This document shows positions 1 through 5,506 of a stretch of 5,525 nucleotides of DNA, piece by piece; within the stretch, counting starts at the first letter, position 1, and every line of letters starts with the position of its first letter. The stretch lies in the NCBI GenBank assembly GCA_030643695.1, contig DAOWKM010000084.1, positions 1 to 5,525 on the forward strand, read 5' to 3'. Position numbers and translations under genes: made by a program. The notes below the pieces were generated by a model. That model made no database searches, had not been told where the DNA came from, and was given only the letters and a program-made list of their open reading frames with translations. The stretch is from Dehalococcoidia bacterium (GTDB lineage Bacteria; Chloroflexota; Dehalococcoidia; Dehalococcoidales; DAOWKM01).

Positions 1-1070
1 GGGTGAGCTATGACTTGATGTTTTTCCAGTGTCTGCTCTACAAGTTTAGCAATATCGGTAAATTTGATGCGTTCCGACAGGAAGAGGTCAACGGCTACCT
101 CATCGGCGGCGCAAAGCACAGTGGGGCAGGTTCCCCCTTTCATACCTGCCTCAACAGCTAACCTGAGGCAGGGGAATGTATCCCGGTCAGGTTGTTCAAA
201 AGTCAGGTTATTGATACTGTCCCAGTTAAGCCGGGGAAGCTGGGAGTTGGGCAGGCGTTCAGGGTAAGACAGGGCATACTGAATAGGTAAACGCATATCG
301 GGGTAACTTAACAGGGCTTTAATTGAGCCATCGATGAATTCTACCATAGAGTGGACAATGCTCTGGGGATGGATTAGAACCTTGATATTCTCAAAGGGCA
401 TGTCAAATAGCCAGTGGGCTTCAATTACCTCAAGCCCTTTATTCATCAGGGTAGCTGAGTCAATGGTGACCTTTGTTCCCATCTGCCATGAGGGGTGTTT
501 TAGTGCCTGCTTGACAGTAACCTTGCCTAGCTGTGCCGGTGAGTAGCCGAGAAAAGGACCGCCTGAAGCAGTTAGAATAAGCCTGGCTGCCGGCTGGGTT
601 TCACCGGTGAGACATTGCCATATAGCGCTATGCTCGCTATCAATGGGCAAAATCTGGGCGGCGTTCAGTCTTGCCTCATTGGTAATAATCTCGCCAGCCA
701 TAACTAACGATTCCTTATTGGCTAGGCAAATTTTCTTACCAGCTTTTACCGCCGCCAGTGTTGGGCTTAGTCCTGTTTTCCCCGAGGTAGCGATAACAAC
801 AGCATCTACTTGGGGATGGCTGGCGATTTCTTCTAGTGACAGGAACTCATATTCAGTATTAGGCAGGTGAGCCTGTGCCTCCCTATCCTGATAATAGACA
901 AATCTTGGTTTGAACTCATTGATTTGCTTTGCCAGTAAATCGGTATTCCGCCCCGCCGCCAGACCAACGATGTGAACTCTATGGGGTAAGGCACGCACTA
1001 CCTCAAGTGTTTGCTGCCCTATGGAGCCGGTTGACCCCAGGACAGCTAATTGCTTTATAATACTACCCAT
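1..1070 (-). CDS. dxr: 1-deoxy-D-xylulose 5-phosphate reductoisomerase (DXP reductoisomerase), 3' end cut by window edge
   Basis: Dxr converts 1-deoxy-D-xylulose 5-phosphate to 2-C-methyl-D-erythritol 4-phosphate with NADPH and a divalent metal. It is the committed step of the MEP isoprenoid pathway, in the cytosol. The frame is open for 356 codons from ATG 1070 to the edge with no stop. Seen in order: the NADPH-binding loop GSTGSIG at residues 12-18, LANKESLV at 116-123, the metal site PIDSEHS at 142-148 (D144, E146), TASGGPF, SATLMNKGLEVIEAHWLF with K211 and the third metal ligand E214, and IHPQSIVHSMVEF at 233-245. All expected catalytic residues are present. Family members are usually 380-400 residues, so about 25-45 C-terminal residues lie outside. 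The start overlaps the last 16 bp of cdsA, and no good Shine-Dalgarno is visible before it, which suggests coupled translation. Its product ultimately supplies the isoprenoid chain extended by UppS, encoded two genes upstream. Confidence 0.97.
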   Translation of the reverse strand, partial: MGSIIKQLAVLGSTGSIGQQTLEVVRALPHRVHIVGLAAGRNTDLLAKQINEFKPRFVYYQDREAQAHLPNTEYEFLSLEEIASHPQVDAVVIATSGKTGLSPTLAAVKAGKKICLANKESLVMAGEIITNEARLNAAQILPIDSEHSAIWQCLTGETQPAARLILTASGGPFLGYSPAQLGKVTVKQALKHPSWQMGTKVTIDSATLMNKGLEVIEAHWLFDMPFENIKVLIHPQSIVHSMVEFIDGSIKALLSYPDMRLPIQYALSYPERLPNSQLPRLNWDSINNLTFEQPDRDTFPCLRLAVEAGMKGGTCPTVLCAADEVAVDLFLSERIKFTDIAKLVEQTLEKHQVIAH

Positions 1071-1852
1071 ATCACATAATAGTATACTACTATGCCAGCA
1101 AAGACAACGCTGTCTATTCGGTCAAGGATACCGCCGTGCCCTGGTAATAGCTTGCCTGAGTCTTTCACTCCCATTTTGCGTTTGAACAGGGACTCTGTCA
1201 GGTCGCCAAGTTGACCCAAAATGCTGACCAGCAAGCCCAGGAGCATCGCCTGCCCGTAGCTTAGGGGCAGGTCAAGAATTGTAACTAACAGCAGGCTAAC
1301 TATGATAGCCCCCAAGACCCCGGCTATAGCTCCCTCCCAGGTTTTGCCCGGGCTGATATGTGGAGCAAGTTTATGCCTGCCCAGGGCTTGACCAGCGAAG
1401 AAGGCAGTGGTGTCGGAGCCAAAGGTAGTAAACAGGGCAAAAAGTACCCAATCCCTGCCAGCATCCACCCCTCTTAGTGCTACTAGATAGCTTAGTAGCC
1501 ACCCTACATATAGAATGCCGGCTATTGTCCATGCCCAACTGATAAAAGCCTCTTCCTTTTGTCGGCGCAGTAGCAGCCAGATTAGAGGTAGTATTACTGC
1601 TGAGGCTAATAGAAGCGGGGTAAGAAGGTTATAATCAAAATGGGGGCTCAGGATAAATAGTAGTGTCCAGATTAGTCCGAAGTAGGTAAGTGGTGGCACC
1701 TTGGCTGCAGTCACCATCCGGTAGAATTCAAAGATAGCCAGCACTCCACAGATAGCAACTAATGTAGTGAACCCCAGCTCGCCACTAAACCAGATAATAG
1801 CAATGAGGAGGGGAATACCCCACAGTGCGGTTATAACCCTTTTCTTAAGCAT
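1055..1852 (-). CDS. cdsA: Phosphatidate cytidylyltransferase (CDP-diacylglycerol synthase)
   Basis: CdsA joins CTP and phosphatidic acid to give CDP-diacylglycerol and pyrophosphate, the branch point for phospholipid synthesis, in the cytoplasmic membrane. The 265-residue protein is very hydrophobic, with roughly eight membrane segments (for example near 8-22, 26-42, 57-69, 76-95, 106-126, 134-153, 174-193 and 200-215). The C-terminal family signature is complete at residues 221-247: S-L-F-K-R, then G-V-K-D, P-G-H-G-G and D-R-I-D. It is preceded by the conserved stretches SDTTAFFAG (146-154) and SPGKTWEG (167-174). Length is normal for the family. ATG 1852 lies 11 bp after the uppS stop, which is a tandem TAATAA. 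The nearest purine-rich stretch (GGTGGG, inside the last uppS codons) is 14 nt away, so the ribosome-binding site is weak and coupling to uppS is likely. The 3' end overlaps dxr. Confidence 0.97.
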   Translation of the reverse strand: MLKKRVITALWGIPLLIAIIWFSGELGFTTLVAICGVLAIFEFYRMVTAAKVPPLTYFGLIWTLLFILSPHFDYNLLTPLLLASAVILPLIWLLLRRQKEEAFISWAWTIAGILYVGWLLSYLVALRGVDAGRDWVLFALFTTFGSDTTAFFAGQALGRHKLAPHISPGKTWEGAIAGVLGAIIVSLLLVTILDLPLSYGQAMLLGLLVSILGQLGDLTESLFKRKMGVKDSGKLLPGHGGILDRIDSVVFAGIVVYYYVIWVVL

Positions 1853-1863
1853 GTGGTTGATTA

Positions 1864-2580
1864 TTACCCACCGAAGCGTCTTTGGCGCTGGCTAAAGGAT
1901 AATAGCGCTTTGTCAACCTCTTTTTTATCAAAGTCGGGCCACAGGATGTCGGGGAAGTAGAACTCAGTGTAAACTGTTTGCCAGGTTAGAAAATTGCTGG
2001 TGCGTAGTTCGCCGCCAGTGCGAATGAGTAGGTCAACATCAGGTAAGCCGGCGGTATAGAGGTAACTACTGAATAATTTTTCGTCTATGTTCTGAGGTGA
2101 GACGCCATTGGTTATAAGGCGGCGTACTGCATCCAAAATCTCAGTGCGTCCCCCATAGTTGACAGCAAGACTTAAGGTCATATCAGTGTTATTTTTAGTT
2201 AGCTCTAGAGCCCTAGTTATGGCTATCTGCAGGCGGCGTGGGAGTTCGTTAAGCCGTCCTAAGTGGCGAAGTTTAACCCCTCTCTTATTAAGCTCGGTAA
2301 TCTCCTTATCCAGCATCTCTTCCAGAAGTTGAAATAAAACTTTGACTTCAAGTTTAGAGCGTTTCCAATTTTCGGTAGAGAATAGATAAAGGGTTACATA
2401 CTTTATCTGCTGTTCAGTGAGATACTCAAGTACAGAGCGGAGGTTCTTTACTGCTGCCCGATGTCCTTCGAAACTGGGTAATCCGTGCTGCTTTGCCCAT
2501 CTACGATTACCATCTATAATAATGGCTATATGGTTAGGTAAATGAACATCTTTTTTCGTCGCCGTTGAGGTAGCTATCAT
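1864..2580 (-). CDS. uppS: Isoprenyl (undecaprenyl) diphosphate synthase, cis-prenyltransferase
   Basis: This enzyme adds isopentenyl diphosphate units in cis configuration to farnesyl diphosphate to make the long-chain carrier lipid precursor for cell-wall or other envelope glycans. Numbered from the upstream TTG start at 2592, the motifs are HIAIIIDGNRRWA at 21-33 with the catalytic Asp27, GH at 43-44, FSTENW at 71-76, NYGGR at 145-149, and DLLIRTGGELRTSNFL at 187-202 followed by WQ and the late Glu. The C-terminus RQRRFGG is typical. All catalytic parts are intact. I chose ATG 2580 (238 aa); TTG 2592 would give 242 aa. Neither has a strong Shine-Dalgarno: a GAG triplet sits 7 nt before the ATG, while a GAGG sits 13 nt before the TTG. 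The gene follows frr by 39 bp and precedes cdsA by 11 bp. The chain length of the product cannot be told from the sequence; undecaprenyl is the usual assumption. Confidence 0.96.
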   Translation of the reverse strand: MIATSTATKKDVHLPNHIAIIIDGNRRWAKQHGLPSFEGHRAAVKNLRSVLEYLTEQQIKYVTLYLFSTENWKRSKLEVKVLFQLLEEMLDKEITELNKRGVKLRHLGRLNELPRRLQIAITRALELTKNNTDMTLSLAVNYGGRTEILDAVRRLITNGVSPQNIDEKLFSSYLYTAGLPDVDLLIRTGGELRTSNFLTWQTVYTEFYFPDILWPDFDKKEVDKALLSFSQRQRRFGG

Positions 2581-2619
2581 TTTGCCACTCAATATTAAAT
2601 ACTAACCTCGCTAATCGGG

Positions 2620-3177
2620 CTAGACCTCTATTAGTTCTACTTCTTTATCTCGTCCGATTTGGTCAGCATCGGCTGTGGAGCTATCAGTAAGCTTTTGTAG
2701 TTGGTCTAGGGCACGCTTTAGCTCGTCCTGTGATATATCCTTATTTTTCTCTAAATCTTTTAGCTCATCCATAGCTTCATGTCTTAGGTTGCGTATTGCT
2801 ACTTTTCCTTCTTCAACCCTCTTTCGCACCACTCTAATTAGCTCCTGCCGTCGCTCTTCAGTAACTGGGGGAATGTTTAACCGTATTACCCTGCCATCAC
2901 TGGTTGGAGTTAGCCCAAGGTCAGACTTCAGGATAGCCTTCTCTATACTATTGATGCAACCCTGGTCCCAGGGTTGGATGACGAGGAGACTGGCTCCAGG
3001 CGCAGAGATACCAGCAATTTGGTTGAGAGGAGTGGGAATGCCACCATATTCTACCTTGATATGCTCTATTAAGGTGGGGGTAGCATGCCCGGTGCGGATA
3101 GTGGCTAATTCCCGCTTCAAAACCTCAATAGATGCCTGCATCTTTTGTTCAATATTCCATAGACTTTGGCTAACCAT
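2620..3177 (-). CDS. frr: Ribosome recycling factor
   Basis: RRF works with EF-G to split the post-termination 70S complex and free the ribosome for a new round. The 185-residue protein from ATG 3177 is the same length as the E. coli factor and aligns with it without gaps through at least the first 133 positions. A longer reading starting at 3219 is possible but would add 14 residues with no counterpart in the family. AGAAGG three bases before ATG 3177 supports the shorter form. Recognisable segments are IRTG at 27-30, VEYGGIPTPLNQIA at 42-55, IEKAILKSDLGL at 78-89, the PPVTEERR stretch ending at 110, and the AIRNLR helix ending in R132, the functionally key arginine. Two positions that are normally Arg (or Lys) are His here: residue 31 and residue 133. 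The start overlaps the pyrH end by 8 bp, implying translational coupling. Confidence 0.97.
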   Translation of the reverse strand: MVSQSLWNIEQKMQASIEVLKRELATIRTGHATPTLIEHIKVEYGGIPTPLNQIAGISAPGASLLVIQPWDQGCINSIEKAILKSDLGLTPTSDGRVIRLNIPPVTEERRQELIRVVRKRVEEGKVAIRNLRHEAMDELKDLEKNKDISQDELKRALDQLQKLTDSSTADADQIGRDKEVELIEV

Positions 3178-3904
3178 TTCCCTTCTTACTGGATACCAGG
3201 GTACCAATAGGCTCACCAATTACAGCCCGTTCTATACTGCGGGGAGCCTGAAGGTCAAAAACAATTATCGGCAGCTTGTTTTCTAGACATAGGGAGAGTG
3301 CGGTAGCATCCATTACCTCCAGGTGCATATCTAATGCTTCCAGGTGAGTAAGTTTATCAAACTTCTTGGCGTTACGATTTTTAACGGGGTCAGCATTGTA
3401 GATACCATCCACATTGTTTTTTGTCATAAGTAACACCTGAGCCTCAATCTCTATTGCCCGCAGAGCGGCTGCGGTGTCAGTAGTCATATACGGATTGCCA
3501 GTGCCCCCGGCGAAGATAACAGCCCTGCCCTTCTCCAGGTGCCGAATGGCCCGGCGTCTGATATAAGGCTCAGCCACCTGTTGGATATTTATCGCTGACT
3601 GAGTTCTAGTAGTTACCCCTTCTCTTTCCAGTGTATCCTGGAGAGCCAGAGCATTTATTACTGTAGCTAGCATACCAGCATAATCAGCGGTAACCCTTTC
3701 CATCCCGTCCTCCTCAGCCTTAGCCCCACGCCAGATATTACCACCACCGACAACAATACCTACACCTACCCCCATTTCTATCACTTGCTTAATCTGCTTG
3801 GCTACCTTGGCTAGGGTAGAGGCATCAATACCAAAGTTAACACCACCACTAAATGCCTCACCACTGAGCTTTAGTAAAACACGCTTGTATTTGGCAGCAG
3901 TCAT
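3170..3904 (-). CDS. pyrH: Uridylate kinase (UMP kinase)
   Basis: PyrH phosphorylates UMP to UDP with ATP. It is the bacterial hexameric UMP kinase of the amino-acid-kinase fold, unrelated to eukaryotic UMP/CMP kinases, and is normally controlled by GTP and UTP. The 244 residues show KLSGEAF at 12-18 (phosphate-binding Lys12), VVGGGNIWRG at 51-60, TADYAGMLAT at 72-81 (UMP site), FAGGTGNPYMTTDTAAALRA at 131-150, NVDGIYNADP at 164-173 (nucleotide site) and VMDATALSLC at 197-206. Length is typical. ATG 3904 is preceded by AAAGGG with a 6-nt spacer, a good ribosome-binding site. The gene overlaps frr by 8 bp and is separated from tsf by 153 bp, the longest gap in the cluster. A short open frame in that gap ends in a TGA overlapping the pyrH ATG (sequence ATGA). 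Confidence 0.97.
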   Translation of the reverse strand: MTAAKYKRVLLKLSGEAFSGGVNFGIDASTLAKVAKQIKQVIEMGVGVGIVVGGGNIWRGAKAEEDGMERVTADYAGMLATVINALALQDTLEREGVTTRTQSAINIQQVAEPYIRRRAIRHLEKGRAVIFAGGTGNPYMTTDTAAALRAIEIEAQVLLMTKNNVDGIYNADPVKNRNAKKFDKLTHLEALDMHLEVMDATALSLCLENKLPIIVFDLQAPRSIERAVIGEPIGTLVSSKKGNG

Positions 3905-4057
3905 TGCCTTCCCTTTAACACCTTCTCAACATGATTTAGTCGCTCTTCAATCCCAGCTATTCTTGTTTATGATTCCCCCTAGCGGTAACACAAAGCGCTA
4001 AAACTGATAACTATTACTACTAAGAGGCTACCTGATAACTATAATAGCTCCTGCTAT
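3905..4057. other. tsf-pyrH intergenic spacer, no recognised gene
   Basis: This 153-bp gap is much longer than the other junctions in the cluster (overlaps or gaps up to 39 bp). It is AT-rich on the tsf side and holds an 11-bp direct repeat. A weak hairpin lies right after the tsf stop (ATAGC/GCTAT around TCCT, 4044-4057), but no T-tract follows, so it does not look like an intrinsic terminator. A second small inverted repeat (TAGCG with CGCTA, 11-nt loop) lies further along, within about 3980-4000. On the minus strand a weak promoter-like pair exists (TTGTGT, 16 nt, CATAAA), but the match is poor. The part next to pyrH carries its ribosome-binding site AAAGGG at 3911-3916. A frame of 21 sense codons between stops runs into the pyrH start. 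Confidence 0.6.
4004..4042. repeat. 11-bp direct repeat pair (CTGATAACTAT) in the tsf-pyrH gap
   Basis: CTGATAACTAT occurs at 4004-4014 and again at 4032-4042, 28 bp apart start to start. Both copies are in the noncoding spacer. The spacing is near 2.5-3 helical turns. The role is unknown; it could be a protein-binding pair, or a chance or duplication remnant in AT-rich sequence. Confidence 0.6.
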
Positions 4058-4561
4058 CTAACCGCCTATTTTGAATCTAGCAAATCTGGCTACTTTGATG
4101 TTTTCGTCTACCTTGGCAATAGTTTCAGCTATGATATCTTGAACTGTCTCATCAGGGTCCTTGATGTAAGGCTGAAGAAGCAGGCAAGCTACCTCAGGCT
4201 CTATATCAGCTCCTTCAGGGATTTCTTCCCTTGAGATGAATTTGGGGTCTTGAGCAGCTATCTGCATTGCCAGGTGATGAGCCAGTTCCTTGAATTCGTC
4301 AGTGTGAGCCACAAAGTCAGTTTCACAGTTCAGTTCAACCATGGCTCCGATGCACCCCCCGGTATGGACATAGGTTCCAATTACCCCCTGGGTGGTAGCG
4401 CGCTCTGCCTTTTTCTGTGCCTGTAATAGGCCCTGTTGTTTCAGAATCTGGAGTGCCTTTTCCGTATCTCCTTTCGCTTCAAGGAGGGCATTCCGGCACA
4501 GCATAATGCCAGCTCCGCTCTGGTCTCTTAACCCTTTTACCATAACTGCTGAAATTTCCAA
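4058..4561 (-). CDS. tsf: Elongation factor Ts, short form, TTG start
   Basis: EF-Ts is the guanine-nucleotide exchange factor that releases GDP from EF-Tu during elongation. Reading from TTG 4561 gives 167 residues beginning MEISAVMVKGLR, which matches the usual EF-Ts N-terminus, and GGAGGAG lies just upstream. ATG 4573 is in frame but has no ribosome-binding site and would place that GGAGGAG inside the gene; longer readings run back into rpsB. The N-terminal UBA-like domain covers about 1-50. The core motif NCETDFVA at 78-85 carries the Asp82-Phe83 pair that pushes into EF-Tu, and the C-terminal QPYIKDP and ENIKVARFARF segments are present. E. coli EF-Ts is 283 residues and the Thermus form about 196, so this one lacks most of the region between core and tail; the junction is near 115-127. 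Position 21, usually Asp in the GAGMMDC motif, is Leu. It lies 13 bp after rpsB, the standard rpsB-tsf pair. Confidence 0.95.
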   Translation of the reverse strand: MEISAVMVKGLRDQSGAGIMLCRNALLEAKGDTEKALQILKQQGLLQAQKKAERATTQGVIGTYVHTGGCIGAMVELNCETDFVAHTDEFKELAHHLAMQIAAQDPKFISREEIPEGADIEPEVACLLLQPYIKDPDETVQDIIAETIAKVDENIKVARFARFKIGG

Positions 4562-4564
4562 TCT

Positions 4565-4571
4565 CTCCTCC
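4565..4571 (-). promoter_or_regulatory. Strong Shine-Dalgarno deciding the tsf start
   Basis: GGAGGAG on the minus strand ends three bases before TTG 4561 (its GGAGG part ends five bases before). It starts on the last base of the alternative ATG 4573, so it cannot serve that codon. This is the main reason for choosing the TTG start. Confidence 0.8.
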
Positions 4572-4574
4572 ATA

Positions 4575-5360
4575 TTATGCATCATCAGGCGTAAAAATGA
4601 GAGGCTCAGTAACCTCTTTAGCCTCAAGCTCTTCCAGGCCCTCCTCAGGGGCTTCCTCTGTCGGAATCGCAGTGATGCCAGTTCTGCCTTCAATAATTGA
4701 GTCGGCGACTTTACTGCATATTAGTTTGATGGCTCTGATAGCATCGTCGTTGGCTGGAATCGGGTAGTCTATATCATCAGGGTTACAATTGGTATCTACT
4801 ATAGCTACCACCGGTATTCTCATACGTTTGGCTTCAGCCAGAGCAATTTTTTCCTTTACTGGGTCAACAATGAACAGGGCAGTTGGTAGGCTGGTCATCT
4901 CTTTGAAACCACCCATCTGCCGGTTGAGGCGTGAAATTTCCTCGTCAAGTTTTAGGGCTTCCTTTTTAGGTAAGCGGTTAAAGTCCCCTCTGGTCTGCTG
5001 GTCTTCCGAACGCACAAGGTAGTCGATGCGGGCTTGTATAGTAGCGAAATTAGTCAATACCCCGCCCAGCCAGCGTTGGTTGACATAATACATACCGCAG
5101 CGCTTGGACTCTTCTTCTATTGCCTCTTGAGCTTGCTTTTTAGTACCAACAAAAAGGATAGTGCCACCTTCGGCTGCCACTTGCTGAATAAAGTCGCAGG
5201 CTTTATCTAACATAACCACTGTTTGCTCTAAGTCAATGATATGAATGCCATTGCGCTTGGTGAAGATATAGCTCTTCATACGGGGGTTCCAGCGGCTGGT
5301 CTGATGCCCGAAGTGGGCTCCGGCTTCTAAAAGTTGCTTAATAGTAGCTGTATCTGGCAA
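4575..5360 (-). CDS. rpsB: 30S ribosomal protein S2, TTG start
   Basis: S2 is a late-assembling protein of the small subunit, needed with S1 for mRNA binding. The 261-residue protein contains LLEAGAHFGH at 10-19, RWNPRM at 23-28, FVGTKKQA at 70-77, RWLGGVLTNF at 96-105, LFIVDP at 162-167, IVDTNCNPD at 187-195 and IPANDDA at 201-207, all family hallmarks. The last 29 residues are acidic (Glu/Asp rich), longer than in E. coli S2 (241 residues). The start is TTG 5360: an in-frame stop lies two codons upstream and the next Met is residue 28, inside the conserved core, so no ATG or GTG alternative fits. A purine-rich AAAGGGG precedes it. It is the first gene of the transcript, with its own promoter about 40-60 bp upstream, and lies 13 bp before tsf. 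The N-terminus resembles Dehalococcoidia S2 as I recall it. Confidence 0.98.
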   Translation of the reverse strand: MPDTATIKQLLEAGAHFGHQTSRWNPRMKSYIFTKRNGIHIIDLEQTVVMLDKACDFIQQVAAEGGTILFVGTKKQAQEAIEEESKRCGMYYVNQRWLGGVLTNFATIQARIDYLVRSEDQQTRGDFNRLPKKEALKLDEEISRLNRQMGGFKEMTSLPTALFIVDPVKEKIALAEAKRMRIPVVAIVDTNCNPDDIDYPIPANDDAIRAIKLICSKVADSIIEGRTGITAIPTEEAPEEGLEELEAKEVTEPLIFTPDDA

Positions 5361-5367
5361 GTTTTAA

Positions 5368-5374
5368 CCCCTTT
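5368..5374 (-). promoter_or_regulatory. Ribosome-binding site of rpsB
   Basis: AAAGGGG on the minus strand lies seven bases before TTG 5360. It is an imperfect Shine-Dalgarno match but well placed, and it supports the non-ATG start, which the upstream in-frame TAA (5364-5366) also forces. Confidence 0.65.
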
Positions 5375-5384
5375 CTAACTAATG

Positions 5385-5395
5385 GTTAATTTAAC
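5385..5395. repeat. 11-bp perfect palindrome GTTAA-T-TTAAC at the predicted rpsB transcription start
   Basis: GTTAA and TTAAC form a perfect inverted repeat around one T, immediately downstream of the -10 box. The position would suit a small operator, but AT-rich palindromes of this size also arise by chance. No known regulator site is recognised. Confidence 0.4.
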
Positions 5396-5424
5396 AGTAT
5401 AGCATACCATTTACTGTCCAGCAA
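5396..5424 (-). promoter_or_regulatory. Sigma70-type promoter for the rpsB-led operon
   Basis: On the minus strand the -35 candidate TTGCTG (5424-5419) is followed after 17 bp by TATACT (5401-5396), a 5 of 6 match to the -10 consensus. The -10 is preceded by TGC, giving an extended -10 (TGn). Transcription would begin near 5389, leaving a leader of about 29 nt before rpsB. That is too short for the known structured S2 autoregulation leaders, unless a second promoter lies further upstream. Confidence 0.65.
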
Positions 5425-5453
5425 TAGTCGGTTTAAGATGGCTAAGCACAGGG

Positions 5454-5483
5454 CTTACTTCTGTCGTAATAATAGGTTATAAT
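5454..5483 (+). promoter_or_regulatory. Promoter for the divergent plus-strand gene
   Basis: A perfect TATAAT lies at 5478-5483. A poor -35 (CTTACT, 3 of 6, at 5454-5459) lies 18 bp upstream. The orientation fits the start codon at 5507. The predicted transcription start, near 5490, falls inside the first of two Shine-Dalgarno sequences, so the leader would be only about 17 nt. Confidence 0.55.
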
Positions 5484-5487
5484 AGGC

Positions 5488-5502
5488 AGGAGGTGGGAGG
5501 AG
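5488..5502 (+). promoter_or_regulatory. Doubled Shine-Dalgarno before the plus-strand start codon
   Basis: AGGAGGTG (5488-5495) and GGGAGGAG (5495-5502) lie back to back, with the second ending four bases before ATG 5507. The second copy is the one properly spaced for that start codon; the first is 11 nt away. Confidence 0.7.
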
Positions 5503-5506
5503 AAAT

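Noticed and set aside
64..870. Three plus-strand open frames over the left end of the window
   Set aside because: They lie opposite dxr, whose minus-strand frame is continuous with every catalytic motif in place; their translations show no family features.
1061..1088. Palindrome-like AGTATACT region at the cdsA/dxr junction as an operator
   Set aside because: It comes from the codons for the Val-Tyr-Tyr-Tyr tail of CdsA and lies inside coding sequence; no independent support.
3178..3219. Longer frr reading with 14 extra N-terminal residues
   Set aside because: The extra residues come from the pyrH C-terminal coding region in another frame and have no counterpart in RRFs. The start at 3177 has a Shine-Dalgarno and gives the standard 185 residues.
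2675..3286. A 203-codon plus-strand open frame opposite frr and the pyrH end
   Set aside because: It is antisense to two clearly conserved genes, is rich in Ser/Arg/Phe with no recognisable domain, and has no ribosome-binding site; it is a shadow of the minus-strand coding frame.
4044..4057. Stem-loop ATAGC-TCCT-GCTAT as a terminator after tsf
   Set aside because: The stem is only 5 bp and AT-rich and has no T-tract, so termination is unlikely.
4574..4693. Longer tsf reading starting inside rpsB
   Set aside because: The added stretch is Arg/Leu-rich out-of-frame translation of the rpsB tail; EF-Ts homology begins at the TTG at 4561.
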